NCBI GenBank assembly: GCA_041689995.1 | Contig: JBDNFD010000054.1 | Span: 1 to 55,375, forward strand | Direction of reading: 5' to 3' | Source of the DNA: DASSWG01 sp041689995 | GTDB taxonomy: Bacteria; Bacteroidota; Bacteroidia; Flavobacteriales; Flavobacteriaceae | DNA: 55,375 nucleotides | Shown: positions 9,581 through 17,831 of the stretch, piece by piece | How positions within the stretch are numbered: position 1 is the first letter of the stretch | Layout: each line of letters opens with the position of its first letter | Position numbers and translations under genes: made by a program | Notes under the pieces: model-generated | Database searches by the model: none | What the model saw: only the letters and a program-made list of their open reading frames with translations | Told to the model about the DNA's origin: nothing

Positions 9581-10639
9581 ATGAATAGCAAAATCACAGG
9601 TACCGGAAGTTATATTCCTGGAAGTATCGAAGCCAATAAGGCTTTTCGGAACCATAGGTTTTATAATATCGATGGCTCTGAATTTGAAAATGATATTGAA
9701 ACTATTATTTCGAAATTCAAAGCCATTACGGGTATTGCCGAACGTCGATATGTTTCCAAAGAATTGACCACTTCCGATATTGCTTTTTTTGCAGCGGAAA
9801 AAGCATTGAAATCTTCTAAAATAGATGCCGAAGAACTTGATTATATTATTGTGGCACAAAATTTTGGCGATGTGAAACACAATACCATTCAGAGTGACAT
9901 GGTGCCTAGCATTGCTACGCGCGTGAAACATAAATTGAAAATAAAAAACCCAAAATGTGTCGCGTATGATGTGATTTTTGGTTGTCCAGGATGGGTGGAA
10001 GGTAGCATCCAAGCGCATGCATTTATGAAATCAGGAATGGCCAAAAAATGTCTGGTCATTGGTGCTGAAACGCTTTCTAGGGTGGTCGATAAAAACGATC
10101 GGGATTCCATGATTTATTCCGATGGTGCAGGAGCTGCGGTTTGGGAAATGGTGGAAGAGGAAGGGGGAATTTTATCCTGCGAATCGGCAACGCATGCTTT
10201 GAATGAAGCCAATTATATTTTCTTTGGGAAAAGCTATAAAGAAGGTTCTTCAGAAGATATCCGTTATATGAAAATGCATGGTCGGAAGATTTATAATTTT
10301 GCGCTCACGCATGTTCCATCAGCGATGAAATTGGCAATGATTAAAGCTGGTGTGGAAATAGGGGAGGTGAAAAAGATTTTTATTCACCAAGCAAATCAAA
10401 AAATGGATGAGGCGATCGTGGAACGTTTCTACGAATTATACGATCAAAAACCGCCAAAGGAAATCATGCCGATGAGTATTGCCAAATTAGGCAATAGTAG
10501 TGTGGCCACGGTTCCAACTTTATACGATCTCTTTCTTCACGGGGAATTCAAAAATCAACGCTTGGAAAAAGGCGATATCATTATTTTCGCCAGCGTGGGC
10601 GCGGGAATGAATATCAATACGATTGTGTACCAATATTAG
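9581..10639 (+). CDS. 3-ketoacyl-ACP synthase III-like protein (FabH family)
   Basis: A 352-residue thiolase-fold protein. The Cys-His-Asn triad of FabH-type condensing enzymes is visible: C135 in V-I-F-G-C-P-G-W, H269 in F-I-H-Q-A-N-Q, and N305 in K-L-G-N-S-S-V. The glycine-rich end (A-S-V-G-A-G-M-N) also fits. It should condense an acyl-CoA starter with malonyl-ACP. No fab genes flank it, so it is more likely a specialised or second KAS III than the housekeeping enzyme. A TAATTTTG at 9462-9469 could be its -7 element. The start is the first ATG giving the expected M-N-S-K-I-T-G-T-G-S-Y-I-P. Confidence 0.85.
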   Translation: MNSKITGTGSYIPGSIEANKAFRNHRFYNIDGSEFENDIETIISKFKAITGIAERRYVSKELTTSDIAFFAAEKALKSSKIDAEELDYIIVAQNFGDVKHNTIQSDMVPSIATRVKHKLKIKNPKCVAYDVIFGCPGWVEGSIQAHAFMKSGMAKKCLVIGAETLSRVVDKNDRDSMIYSDGAGAAVWEMVEEEGGILSCESATHALNEANYIFFGKSYKEGSSEDIRYMKMHGRKIYNFALTHVPSAMKLAMIKAGVEIGEVKKIFIHQANQKMDEAIVERFYELYDQKPPKEIMPMSIAKLGNSSVATVPTLYDLFLHGEFKNQRLEKGDIIIFASVGAGMNINTIVYQY

Positions 10640-10683
10640 GCCGAAAAAACAATTATCCAGATTTTTCTAATTCATTGAATTCC

Positions 10684-11823
10684 TCAAGAAGAAACCCCTG
10701 ATTTAGTTTTTGCCATTTTTACGTTCGCTATAAATTGGTCGAACAAATAATTTGCATCGTGTGGCCCCGGACCTGCTTCTGGATGATATTGCACGGAGAA
10801 ACAGTTTTTGTGTTTCATGCGCAAACCGGCAACGGTGTGATCGTTTAGGTGCAGATGGGTAATCTCAATATCCTTATTGGCCTCGGTTGCTTCCCGATTA
10901 ATCGAAAATCCGTGGTTTTGTGATGTAATTTTCCCTTTTCCGGTGATTAAGTTTTTCACGGGATGATTGATCCCGCGGTGGCCTTGATGCATTTTGTAGG
11001 TGGGAATCCCATTTGCCAAAGCAATCAACTGGTGACCCAAACAAATTCCAAACAAAGGAAGATCTCGTCGGATAATCTCTTTGGTCAGTTCGATAGCACT
11101 TTTCAAAGGTTCCGGATCACCGGGGCCGTTGGAAAGAAAATATCCGTCTGGTTCAAATTCTGACATTTCCTCGAACGTACTATCATAAGGGAAAACTTTT
11201 ATGTAACATCCTTTCTCGGCAAGGTTTCGTAAAATATTTTTCTTGATGCCTACATCGAGTGCCGAGATTCTGTATGTAGCATCTTTTTCGCCCACAAAAT
11301 AGGCCTCTGAAGTGGAAACTTTGGATGCCAGTTCCAAACCATCCATATTGGGAACTTTGGTCAGTTCCTTTTTTAATTGTTGGATATTATTTACTCTTGT
11401 GGAAATCACGGCATTCATCACGCCATTTTCACGGATATGTCGAACTAAAGCTCGGGTATCGATGTCTGAAATGGCGAATAAATGGTTTTTTTTCAAAAAT
11501 TCTTCTAACGATAAATCGGCGGTACTTCGTGAAGTTTCATAGCTAAAATTTTTACAAACAAGACCCGAAATTTTGATGCCATCAGATTCATTTTCTTGGT
11601 TGTTGGTGCCATAATTCCCGATATGGGCATTTGTGGTCACCAGAATTTGTCCAAAATAGGATGGATCGGTGAAAATTTCTTGGTAGCCCGTCATTCCGGT
11701 ATTGAAGCATACTTCCCCAAAAGCACTTTCCCCGGAAATATCCGGATTTCCCACAGCTTTTCCGTGAAAAATCGTGCCGTCCGCGAGTAGAAGAATCGCT
11801 TTTTGGCGTTGTTGGTATTTCAT
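10684..11823 (-). CDS. carA: Carbamoyl-phosphate synthase small subunit (glutaminase)
   Basis: The 379 residues match the family length. The N-terminal CPSase small-chain domain opens A-I-L-L-L-A-D-G-T-I-F-H-G. The class I glutamine amidotransferase domain has the nucleophile C261 in F-G-I-C-L-G-H-Q and the H347/E349 pair in V-Q-Y-H-P-E-A. It releases ammonia from glutamine for carbamoyl phosphate used in pyrimidine and arginine synthesis. carB is not in the window. The gene follows rplQ on the same strand but is separated from it by a terminator and has its own promoter, so it is probably a separate unit. Confidence 0.97.
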   Translation of the reverse strand: MKYQQRQKAILLLADGTIFHGKAVGNPDISGESAFGEVCFNTGMTGYQEIFTDPSYFGQILVTTNAHIGNYGTNNQENESDGIKISGLVCKNFSYETSRSTADLSLEEFLKKNHLFAISDIDTRALVRHIRENGVMNAVISTRVNNIQQLKKELTKVPNMDGLELASKVSTSEAYFVGEKDATYRISALDVGIKKNILRNLAEKGCYIKVFPYDSTFEEMSEFEPDGYFLSNGPGDPEPLKSAIELTKEIIRRDLPLFGICLGHQLIALANGIPTYKMHQGHRGINHPVKNLITGKGKITSQNHGFSINREATEANKDIEITHLHLNDHTVAGLRMKHKNCFSVQYHPEAGPGPHDANYLFDQFIANVKMAKTKSGVSS

Positions 11824-11837
11824 TTACGATTTTAGGG

Positions 11838-11868
11838 CAAAAATAGACAAAAAACAGGAAGTAGGCAA
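11838..11868 (-). promoter_or_regulatory. carA promoter (Bacteroidota type)
   Basis: Read on the minus strand, TTG (11868-11866) is followed after 20 bases by TATTTTTG (11845-11838), a full match to TAnnTTTG. The ATG is 14 bases further, giving a very short leader. It lies downstream of the rplQ terminator, supporting independent transcription of carA. Confidence 0.7.
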
Positions 11869-12103
11869 TGAAATTCAGAAGGGTAAAAAGCAATATTAAA
11901 TTTTAGCGATTTCACCCTTGGGCAGAAGTTATATAGATGAAATTATTCTTTTGAAGCGGAAATTGGTTAGCAAAATATTAGATCAAAATTCTCTTTTTCC
12001 ACGCAATAAATTCGCTATTATATTTCTTCAAATAGATCTGCGGTTATGAAAATCCAATCGCATCGGGATTCTGCTGTCTCTAAGAGGAATAATATTGGAT
12101 AAA

Positions 12104-12138
12104 AAAAAAGGATAAACTGAAACAGAATATCCTTTTTT
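12104..12138 (-). terminator. Rho-independent terminator after rplQ
   Basis: Arms AAAAAAGGATA (12104-12114) and TATCCTTTTTT (12128-12138) are perfect complements around a 13-base loop. Read on the minus strand the hairpin ends in a run of eight or more T and follows the rplQ stop by about 28 bases. It marks the end of the ribosomal superoperon. The remaining 280 bases up to carA contain only the carA promoter; no gene is seen. Confidence 0.75.
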
Positions 12139-12165
12139 AGAATGTGAGATGAAAAAAATAGGTGT

Positions 12166-12726
12166 TTAGGCTTTGTCCCCGTTTTCGTCTTTTGGATCTT
12201 TTTTTTCTTTTTTCGTTTCTTTCGCATCAGCAGTTTTTGTTTTTGTTTTTGCGGTTTCTGATTTCTCAGTCGTATTTTCTGCTGTTGCTTCGGAAGCTTT
12301 GGGTTTTCCGCCGCGTCGGCTTCGTCGCGTGGTTTTCTTGGTTTCGGATTTTCCTGCTTTGTACAGTTCATTATAATCCACCAATTCGATCATCGCCATA
12401 TCGGCATTGTCACCCAAACGGTTGCCCAATTTGATGACCCGGGTATATCCTCCTGGTCTATCGCCAACTTTAGCGGACACTTCCCTGAAAAGTTCGGTCA
12501 CGGCTTCTTTTTGTCGCAATTTGGCAAAAACCAAACGGCGGTTGTGAGTAGTGTCTTCCTTAGATTTGGTGACAATAGGTTCCACGAATTGTTTCAAAGC
12601 TTTTGCCTTGGCAACGGTGGTATTGATTCTTTTATGCTCAATTAGGGAACACGCCATGTTTGCAAGCATCGATTTCCGATGGGCTGTTTTTCGTCCTAAG
12701 TGATTTATCTTTTTTCCGTGTCTCAT
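12166..12726 (-). CDS. rplQ: 50S ribosomal protein L17 with long charged tail
   Basis: The L17 core (M-R-H-G-K-K-I-N-H-L-G-R, residues 1 to about 118) is complete. It is followed by about 68 residues made almost only of Lys, Glu, Thr, Ala and Asp, so the protein has 186 residues against about 120-127 in E. coli or Bacillus. Such tails occur in Bacteroidota ribosomal proteins, but their role is unknown. Last gene of the superoperon; separated from rpoA by 82 bases holding a 14-bp palindrome. Confidence 0.95.
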   Translation of the reverse strand: MRHGKKINHLGRKTAHRKSMLANMACSLIEHKRINTTVAKAKALKQFVEPIVTKSKEDTTHNRRLVFAKLRQKEAVTELFREVSAKVGDRPGGYTRVIKLGNRLGDNADMAMIELVDYNELYKAGKSETKKTTRRSRRGGKPKASEATAENTTEKSETAKTKTKTADAKETKKEKKDPKDENGDKA

Positions 12727-12750
12727 TTTTATTAGATGTTAGAAGTGCGA

Positions 12751-12795
12751 TATTAGATGTAAGATTCTCTTAAGTCTTAAGTCTTACATCTAATA
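12751..12795. repeat. 14-bp inverted repeat between rpoA and rplQ
   Basis: TATTAGATGTAAGA (12751-12764) and TCTTACATCTAATA (12782-12795) are perfect complements with a 17-base loop. A further TTAGATGTTAGA lies just before (from 12732). Related TTAGATATTAGA text occurs in the rplC-rpsJ gap, so this is a repeat family. There is no T-run on either strand, so it is unlikely to terminate transcription. Confidence 0.7.
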
Positions 12796-12808
12796 GCTCA
12801 AATCTATA

Positions 12809-13801
12809 TTAGTCTTTGTCCAGTTTATATTTTGAAAGGTCCATTCCGAAATTCAATCCTTTGTTGATGACCAATTCTTCAAGTTCGGTCAAAGATTTTT
12901 TTCCGAAATTGCGGAATTTCATCAAATCATTTTTGTTGTAAGAAACCAATTCACCAAGAGTTTCAACCTCGGCGGCTTTCAAACAGTTTAGGGCGCGTAC
13001 AGAAAGGTCCATATCCACCAATTTGGTTTTCAGCAATTGGCGCATGTGAAGGGATTCCTCGTCGTATGTTTCTGTTTGGGCAATTTCATCGGCCTCCAAC
13101 GTGATGCGTTCATCTGAGAACAACATAAAATGGTGGATCAATGTTTTTGCCGCTTCTGTCAACGCTTCTTTCGGATGTACGGAACCATCGGTGCTTATTT
13201 CAAAAACCAATTTTTCATAATCGGTTTTTTGTTCGACCCTAAAGTTTTCGATGCTATATTTCACATTTTTGATGGGCGTATAGATCGAATCCACGAAAAT
13301 TGTTCCCAAAGCGGCATTTGGTTTTCTGTTTTCTTCCGCCGGAACATATCCTCTTCCTTTTTCAATGGAAATTTCCATGTTGAGGTTCACCTTTTTTTCT
13401 AGGTTGCAGATTACCAAATCTGGGTTTAGCACTTGAAAACCAGAAATGAATTTTTGAAAATCCCCGGCAGTTAACTGGGTTTTTCCAGAAACCGCGATGG
13501 TCACGGTTTCATTGTCTATTTCGTTTATTTGTCGTTTGAAGCGAACTTGTTTCAAATTCAAAATAATTTCCGTTACATCTTCCACCACACCCGAAATCGT
13601 GGAAAATTCGTGATCTACTCCCTCAAGGCGCAAGGAGGTGATCGCAAAACCTTCCAAGGAAGACAATAGCACCCTTCGCAAGGCGTTGCCTATTGTCAGT
13701 CCATAACCGGGCTCCAAGGGACGGAATTCAAATTTCCCCTCGAAATCGGTCGATTCGATCATTATAACTTTGTCGGGCTTCTGAAAATTTAATATGGCCA
13801 T
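12809..13801 (-). CDS. rpoA: DNA-directed RNA polymerase alpha subunit
   Basis: 330 residues. The N-terminal domain (about 1-230) contains the dimerisation and assembly signature around L-R-R-V-L-L-S-S-L-E-G-F-A-I. The C-terminal domain (about 255-325) has the DNA-binding helix-hairpin-helix M-D-L-S-V-R-A-L-N-C-L-K and N-F-G-K-K-S-L-T-E-L. It scaffolds assembly of beta and beta' and contacts activators and UP elements. Located between rpsD (21-base gap) and rplQ, the usual alpha-operon position. Confidence 0.98.
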   Translation of the reverse strand: MAILNFQKPDKVIMIESTDFEGKFEFRPLEPGYGLTIGNALRRVLLSSLEGFAITSLRLEGVDHEFSTISGVVEDVTEIILNLKQVRFKRQINEIDNETVTIAVSGKTQLTAGDFQKFISGFQVLNPDLVICNLEKKVNLNMEISIEKGRGYVPAEENRKPNAALGTIFVDSIYTPIKNVKYSIENFRVEQKTDYEKLVFEISTDGSVHPKEALTEAAKTLIHHFMLFSDERITLEADEIAQTETYDEESLHMRQLLKTKLVDMDLSVRALNCLKAAEVETLGELVSYNKNDLMKFRNFGKKSLTELEELVINKGLNFGMDLSKYKLDKD

Positions 13802-13822
13802 ATTTATGAGTCTGTCAATTAA

Positions 13823-14428
13823 TTATTTCGAATATAATTCGACGATGAGTTGTTCATTTATGTTTTCTGGAATTTGGATACGGGAAGGAACGGTTACATA
13901 GGTTCCTTCTTTCTTTTCTGAATTCCAGGTAATCCATTCGTAAACACTGCTGTTATTTGCAAGTGATTGTTGAATGGCCTCCAAAGATTTTGATTTGTTG
14001 CGGACGCCAATAACATCGCCGGCGTTCAATTGGTAGGAGGAAATGTTCACGATTTCGCCGTTCACTGTGATGTGACGATGCGAAACCAATTGTCTGGCAC
14101 CACGCCGCGATGGCGCAATACCCATCCGGTAAACAACATTGTCCAAGCGAGATTCGCAAAGTTGCAACAAAACTTCCCCGGTAATTCCTGGGGCACGAGT
14201 GGCTTTTTCGAACATGTTCTTGAACTGGCGTTCTAAAATTCCGTAGCTGTATTTCGCTTTTTGTTTTTCTGTTAGCTGAATCGAATACTCGGATTTTTTG
14301 CCACGACGACGGTTGTTTCCGTGTTGGCCGGGAGGGTAGTTTCTTTTTTCAAAGGCTTTATCCTCGCCGAAAATCGCTTCCCCGAATTTACGGGCTATTT
14401 TGGTTTGTGGACCGGTATATCTTGCCAT
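13823..14428 (-). CDS. rpsD: 30S ribosomal protein S4
   Basis: 201 residues. Opens M-A-R-Y-T-G-P-Q; the S4 RNA-binding domain spans about 90-155 (S-R-L-D-N-V-V-Y-R-M-G, then R-Q-L-V-S-H-R-H-I-T-V-N-G). No zinc-binding cysteine set is present in the N-terminal region, so it is the C-minus form. S4 is a primary 16S rRNA binder, and in other bacteria a regulator of the alpha operon. The 154 bases up to rpsK hold repeats, unusual for this otherwise compact operon. Confidence 0.98.
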   Translation of the reverse strand: MARYTGPQTKIARKFGEAIFGEDKAFEKRNYPPGQHGNNRRRGKKSEYSIQLTEKQKAKYSYGILERQFKNMFEKATRAPGITGEVLLQLCESRLDNVVYRMGIAPSRRGARQLVSHRHITVNGEIVNISSYQLNAGDVIGVRNKSKSLEAIQQSLANNSSVYEWITWNSEKKEGTYVTVPSRIQIPENINEQLIVELYSK

Positions 14429-14519
14429 GTTTTGTTTTTTTTTGAAGGGGATTATGAATTAAGGTCTAGTCCTTCGATAATCGTTTTCCTTCAGTCTGGT
14501 TTATACTTATTGATTTATG

Positions 14520-14572
14520 ATTAACGATTTGAAATTAACGATTTGTGGAATTTTATATCCAAAATCGTTGAT
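14520..14572. repeat. ATTAACGATTTG direct and inverted repeats
   Basis: ATTAACGATTTG occurs at 14520-14531 and 14534-14545; AAATCGTTGAT at 14562-14572 is its inverse with one mismatch. They fill the gap between rpsK and rpsD. No T-run follows, so this is probably a repeat relic rather than a terminator. Confidence 0.55.
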
Positions 14573-14582
14573 TACTGAAATC

Positions 14583-14966
14583 TTATACTCTTCTCCTTTT
14601 TGGAGGTCGGCATCCGTTGTGCGCCATTGGCGTGACATCGATAATTTCGGTCACTTCAATTCCCGCATTGTGCAAAGATCGGATGGCAGATTCCCTACCA
14701 TTTCCCGGGCCTTTCACATATACTTTAACCTTGCGCAAACCTGCATCATGGGCAACTTTGGAAGCGTCTTCCGCGGCCAATTGAGCTGCATAAGGAGTGT
14801 TCTTTTTACTGCCCCTAAAACCCATTTTTCCCGCTGAAGACCAGGAGATCACATCACCGTTTTTGTTGGTCAACGATACAATAATGTTGTTGAAAGATGC
14901 CGAAACGTGGGCTTCTCCATAAGACTCAACAATTACCTTACGTTTTTTGGTTGTTGACTTTGCCAT
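14583..14966 (-). CDS. rpsK: 30S ribosomal protein S11
   Basis: 127 residues ending in the diagnostic H-N-G-C-R-P-P-K-R-R-R-V. The segment V-K-G-P-G-N-G-R-E-S-A-I-R is the conserved rRNA-contact loop of the platform protein. It starts eight bases after the rpsM stop. Confidence 0.98.
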   Translation of the reverse strand: MAKSTTKKRKVIVESYGEAHVSASFNNIIVSLTNKNGDVISWSSAGKMGFRGSKKNTPYAAQLAAEDASKVAHDAGLRKVKVYVKGPGNGRESAIRSLHNAGIEVTEIIDVTPMAHNGCRPPKRRRV

Positions 14967-14974
14967 AATCCTTG

Positions 14975-15349
14975 TTATTTAGTTGCCTTTTTCTTGTTGG
15001 CAATTGTTTTTCTTTTTCCTTTTCGGGTACGAGAGTTGTTTTTTGTACGTTGCCCGCGCAATGGAAGTCCGGATCTGTGCCGGATTCCACGGTAACAACC
15101 AATGTCCATCAAACGTTTGATGTTCAGTTGTACTTCGGAACGCAATTCCCCTTCAATTTTGAAGTTGCCCACAGCTTCCCGGATCCTTCCGATTTCGTCA
15201 TCGGTCCAGTCGGAAACTTTTGTGCTTTCATCTACATCAGCGCTTTTCAGGATTTTTTGGGCCCTACTCCTGCCGATTCCGAAGATATAGGTCAATGCTA
15301 TAACTCCCCGTTTTTGTTTTGGTATATCTACACCTGCGATTCTTGCCAT
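14975..15349 (-). CDS. rpsM: 30S ribosomal protein S13
   Basis: 124 residues. Opens M-A-R-I-A-G-V-D-I-P-K and contains the helix-two-turns-helix region I-F-G-I-G-R-S-R-A-Q-K-I-L. The basic tail (R-T-R-K-G-K-R-K-T) reaches towards the P-site tRNAs in known structures. It begins three bases after the rpmJ stop. Confidence 0.98.
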   Translation of the reverse strand: MARIAGVDIPKQKRGVIALTYIFGIGRSRAQKILKSADVDESTKVSDWTDDEIGRIREAVGNFKIEGELRSEVQLNIKRLMDIGCYRGIRHRSGLPLRGQRTKNNSRTRKGKRKTIANKKKATK

Positions 15350-15352
15350 AAT

Positions 15353-15469
15353 TTAGCCTTGTCTTTGTTTAAATCTAGGATTCTTTTTGTTAATGACGTA
15401 AAGCCGGCCTTTCCTGCGCACAATCTTGCACTCGGCACTTCTTTTCTTTACTGATGCTCTTACTTTCAT
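15353..15469 (-). CDS. rpmJ: 50S ribosomal protein L36 (zinc-free form)
   Basis: A 38-residue gene read directly from the minus strand: starts M-K-V-R-A-S-V-K-K-R and ends N-P-R-F-K-Q-R-Q-G. Only one cysteine (C14) remains of the usual CxxC...C...H zinc ribbon; the other ligand positions hold Ser, Asn or Lys, and Phe. It is therefore the C-minus paralogue type that does not need zinc. It sits between infA and rpsM, its standard place. Confidence 0.95.
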   Translation of the reverse strand: MKVRASVKKRSAECKIVRRKGRLYVINKKNPRFKQRQG

Positions 15470-15574
15470 TTTTGTTTGAATTTAAAGTTCAAGATTTCTG
15501 GAAATTGCAACTCATTTTCCGTGGATCTTTGTCTTTTATTTTTAACATTCTTTCTACAACCAACAATTTTTAAC

Positions 15575-15790
15575 CTAATATCTATAGGTAATCCGCGCTT
15601 TGGATAAATCGTATGGGCTCATTTCTAATTTCACTTTGTCGCCCGGTAACAATTTTATATAATGCATCCGCATTTTTCCTGAAATATGCGCGGTCACGAC
15701 ATGGCCATTTTCCAGTTCAACACGGAACATGGCGTTGGACAACGCTTCAATGATTGTTCCATCTTGCTCTATTGCGGGTTGTTTTGCCAT
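15575..15790 (-). CDS. infA: Translation initiation factor IF-1
   Basis: 71 residues, one S1-like OB fold: I-E-Q-D-G-T-I-I-E-A-L near the start, then F-R-V-E-L-E-N-G-H, I-S-G-K-M-R-M-H-Y-I and the ending A-R-I-T-Y-R-Y. It binds the 30S A site during initiation. The 105 bases downstream to rpmJ show no feature I can name. Confidence 0.98.
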   Translation of the reverse strand: MAKQPAIEQDGTIIEALSNAMFRVELENGHVVTAHISGKMRMHYIKLLPGDKVKLEMSPYDLSKARITYRY

Positions 15791-15798
15791 ATTTATTA

Positions 15799-15829
15799 AT
15801 TCATGATTCTGAATTCTGAATTCAAAATT
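15799..15829. repeat. ATTCTGAATT / ATTCAAAATT repeat
   Basis: The infA-secY gap is filled by short units (ATTCTGAATT, CTGAATTCAAAATT). The same text occurs at 26288-26312 and 47103-47133, so it is a scattered low-complexity repeat family of this genome. Confidence 0.5.
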
Positions 15830-15832
15830 TAG

Positions 15833-17170
15833 TTATGCTACTGCTTTTCGTTTTTTACCGGTTTTCATCAATCCATCGTAATGCCTGTTCAATAGGTAGG
15901 AATTTACTTGGTCGATGGTATCGATCGCTACACCTACCATAATCAACAAGGAGGTTCCTCCAAAAAACAGCGCAAACCCTGCTTGCACTCCTAAAAGGGA
16001 TACGACAAACGCCGGGAAAATGGCGATCAGCGCGAGGAAAACGGATCCGGGCAATGTGATTTGGGACATGATTCTATCCAAAAATTCTCCTGTTTCGCCT
16101 CCTGGACGAATACCCGGAATGAACCCACCGCTATGCTTTAAATCGTCTGCCATTTTGTTCGTTGGAACGGTAATGGCCGTATAGAAATAGGTGAAAATGA
16201 TGATTAATAGTGCGAAAACCACATTATACCAAAATCCGAAAATATCTTGAAAGGCTGCTGCAACTCCTTGTGCCGCATCGGAACTTGAAAGTCCGGCTAC
16301 GGTTACTGGAATGAACATAAGTGCCTGCGCAAAAATAATCGGCATTACCCCAGAAGCATTCAATTTTAATGGAATAAACTGTCGTGCTCCACCAACATTT
16401 TTTTGGTATCCGCCAGCGGCATTTCTACGTGCATATTGCACGGGGATTTTGCGAACGGCCATTACCAACATTACGGAGGCAAAAATGATAGCAAACCAGA
16501 TTACCAATTCAATTAGAACCATGATCAATCCACCGTTGGATTCCACTGTTCTCGCCAAGAATTCTTGAACAAAAGCCCGTGGCAACCTAGCGATAATACC
16601 AACCATAATCAATAGGGAGATTCCATTTCCAACTCCTTTGTCGGTAATTTTTTCACCTAACCACATTGCGAAAATACAGCCGGAGGTCAAAATAACTACG
16701 GAAGAAATAATGAACATAGTGGAACTTCCCAACAAGAAAGCTTCTTGTGGCAAAGTCCGATATAGGTTAATAATGTATCCCGGTCCTTGTACCAATGTAA
16801 TTCCAATAGTCAACCATCGGGTAATTTGATTGATTCTTTTTTGTCCACTTTCGCCTTCTTTTTGTAGTTTTTGTAGGTAGGGAACAGCAATTCCCATCAA
16901 TTGAACAACAATGGAAGCCGAAATATATGGCATGATTCCCAAGGCAAAAACGGATGCATTGGAGAAAGCGCCACCTGTAAATGCGTTCAACAAGCCCAAT
17001 AAACCACTGTCAGTTTGGCTGGCCAAGTTGGAAAGCTGGGAAGCATCGATTCCCGGAAGCACTACTTGTGCGCCGAAACGATATACCAACAAGAGCCCAA
17101 GAGTCAGGATGATCCTGTTCTTGAGTTCTTCGATTTTCCAAATATTCTTTATGGTTTCAATGAATTTCAT
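15833..17170 (-). CDS. secY: Preprotein translocase channel subunit SecY
   Basis: 445 residues with ten hydrophobic helices. Characteristic stretches include L-G-I-M-P-Y-I-S-A-S-I-V-V-Q-L (helix 2), the cytosolic loop G-G-Y-Q-K-N and G-G-F-I-P-G-I-R-P-G. It forms the inner-membrane channel for Sec export with SecE and SecG and works with SecA. It is the only membrane-protein gene in the superoperon and follows rplO by ten bases. Confidence 0.98.
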   Translation of the reverse strand: MKFIETIKNIWKIEELKNRIILTLGLLLVYRFGAQVVLPGIDASQLSNLASQTDSGLLGLLNAFTGGAFSNASVFALGIMPYISASIVVQLMGIAVPYLQKLQKEGESGQKRINQITRWLTIGITLVQGPGYIINLYRTLPQEAFLLGSSTMFIISSVVILTSGCIFAMWLGEKITDKGVGNGISLLIMVGIIARLPRAFVQEFLARTVESNGGLIMVLIELVIWFAIIFASVMLVMAVRKIPVQYARRNAAGGYQKNVGGARQFIPLKLNASGVMPIIFAQALMFIPVTVAGLSSSDAAQGVAAAFQDIFGFWYNVVFALLIIIFTYFYTAITVPTNKMADDLKHSGGFIPGIRPGGETGEFLDRIMSQITLPGSVFLALIAIFPAFVVSLLGVQAGFALFFGGTSLLIMVGVAIDTIDQVNSYLLNRHYDGLMKTGKKRKAVA

Positions 17171-17180
17171 TCTCCGTTGA

Positions 17181-17633
17181 TTAAAGGGTTACCGCTTCTC
17201 CACCAGCAGCTTCAATAGCTTGCTTTGCAGATGCGGTAAATTTGTGGGCAGATATGTTCAACTTCGCTTTCAATTCGCCTCTCCCCAATATCTTTACCAT
17301 TTCATTTTTTCGTGCCAAACGGTTTTCTATAAAAACCTGCATGTCCACTTGATCAGTGATTCTTCCTTCATCAACAAGGGATTGTAGCACATCTAGATTG
17401 ATAACCTGATATTCTTTCCGGTTGATATTGGTAAAACCAAATTTTGGAACCCGGCGTTGAAGTGGCATTTGCCCACCTTCAAATCCAAATTTTTTGGAAT
17501 ACCCCGAACGTGATTTAGCTCCTTTATGTCCACGGGTGGCAGTTCCGCCTTTCCCAGAGCCTTGTCCGCGGCCTATTCGTTTGCCTTCGTTTTTAACAGA
17601 ACCTTTTGCTGGCTGTAAATTGTGTAATTCCAT
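17181..17633 (-). CDS. rplO: 50S ribosomal protein L15
   Basis: 150 residues. The glycine- and basic-rich N-terminal extension (K-R-I-G-R-G-Q-G-S-G-K-G-G-T-A-T-R-G-H-K) threads into 23S rRNA in known structures. The C-terminal globular part ends A-I-E-A-A-G-G-E-A-V. It starts eight bases after rpmD. Confidence 0.98.
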   Translation of the reverse strand: MELHNLQPAKGSVKNEGKRIGRGQGSGKGGTATRGHKGAKSRSGYSKKFGFEGGQMPLQRRVPKFGFTNINRKEYQVINLDVLQSLVDEGRITDQVDMQVFIENRLARKNEMVKILGRGELKAKLNISAHKFTASAKQAIEAAGGEAVTL

Positions 17634-17641
17634 CTATATTG

Positions 17642-17821
17642 TTATTTCGTTTCCATGGAAACTAAATGTTGAACTTTGCGTACCATGCCCAAGATGTTCG
17701 GAGTATCTTCGTGAACAACGGTTTGCCCTATTTTTTTAAGACCCAACGCTTCCAATGTGCGTTTCTGGTTTTGTGTGCGTTTGATGGCACTTTTTATCTT
17801 GGTTACTTCGATCTTTCCCAT
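17642..17821 (-). CDS. rpmD: 50S ribosomal protein L30
   Basis: 59 residues, from the ATG at 17821 (M-G-K-I-E-V-T-K-I-K-S-A-I). A longer reading frame exists, but its extra 31 residues would run into rpsE and match nothing. The core I-K-R-T-Q-N-Q-K-R-T-L-E-A-L-G-L is the classical L30 signature. Confidence 0.96.
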   Translation of the reverse strand: MGKIEVTKIKSAIKRTQNQKRTLEALGLKKIGQTVVHEDTPNILGMVRKVQHLVSMETK

Positions 17822-17831
17822 CTTTCTTGAA

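Noticed and set aside
12018..12371. ORF of 117 codons on the minus strand
   Set aside because: It is a shifted reading of the low-complexity rplQ tail and runs across the terminator.
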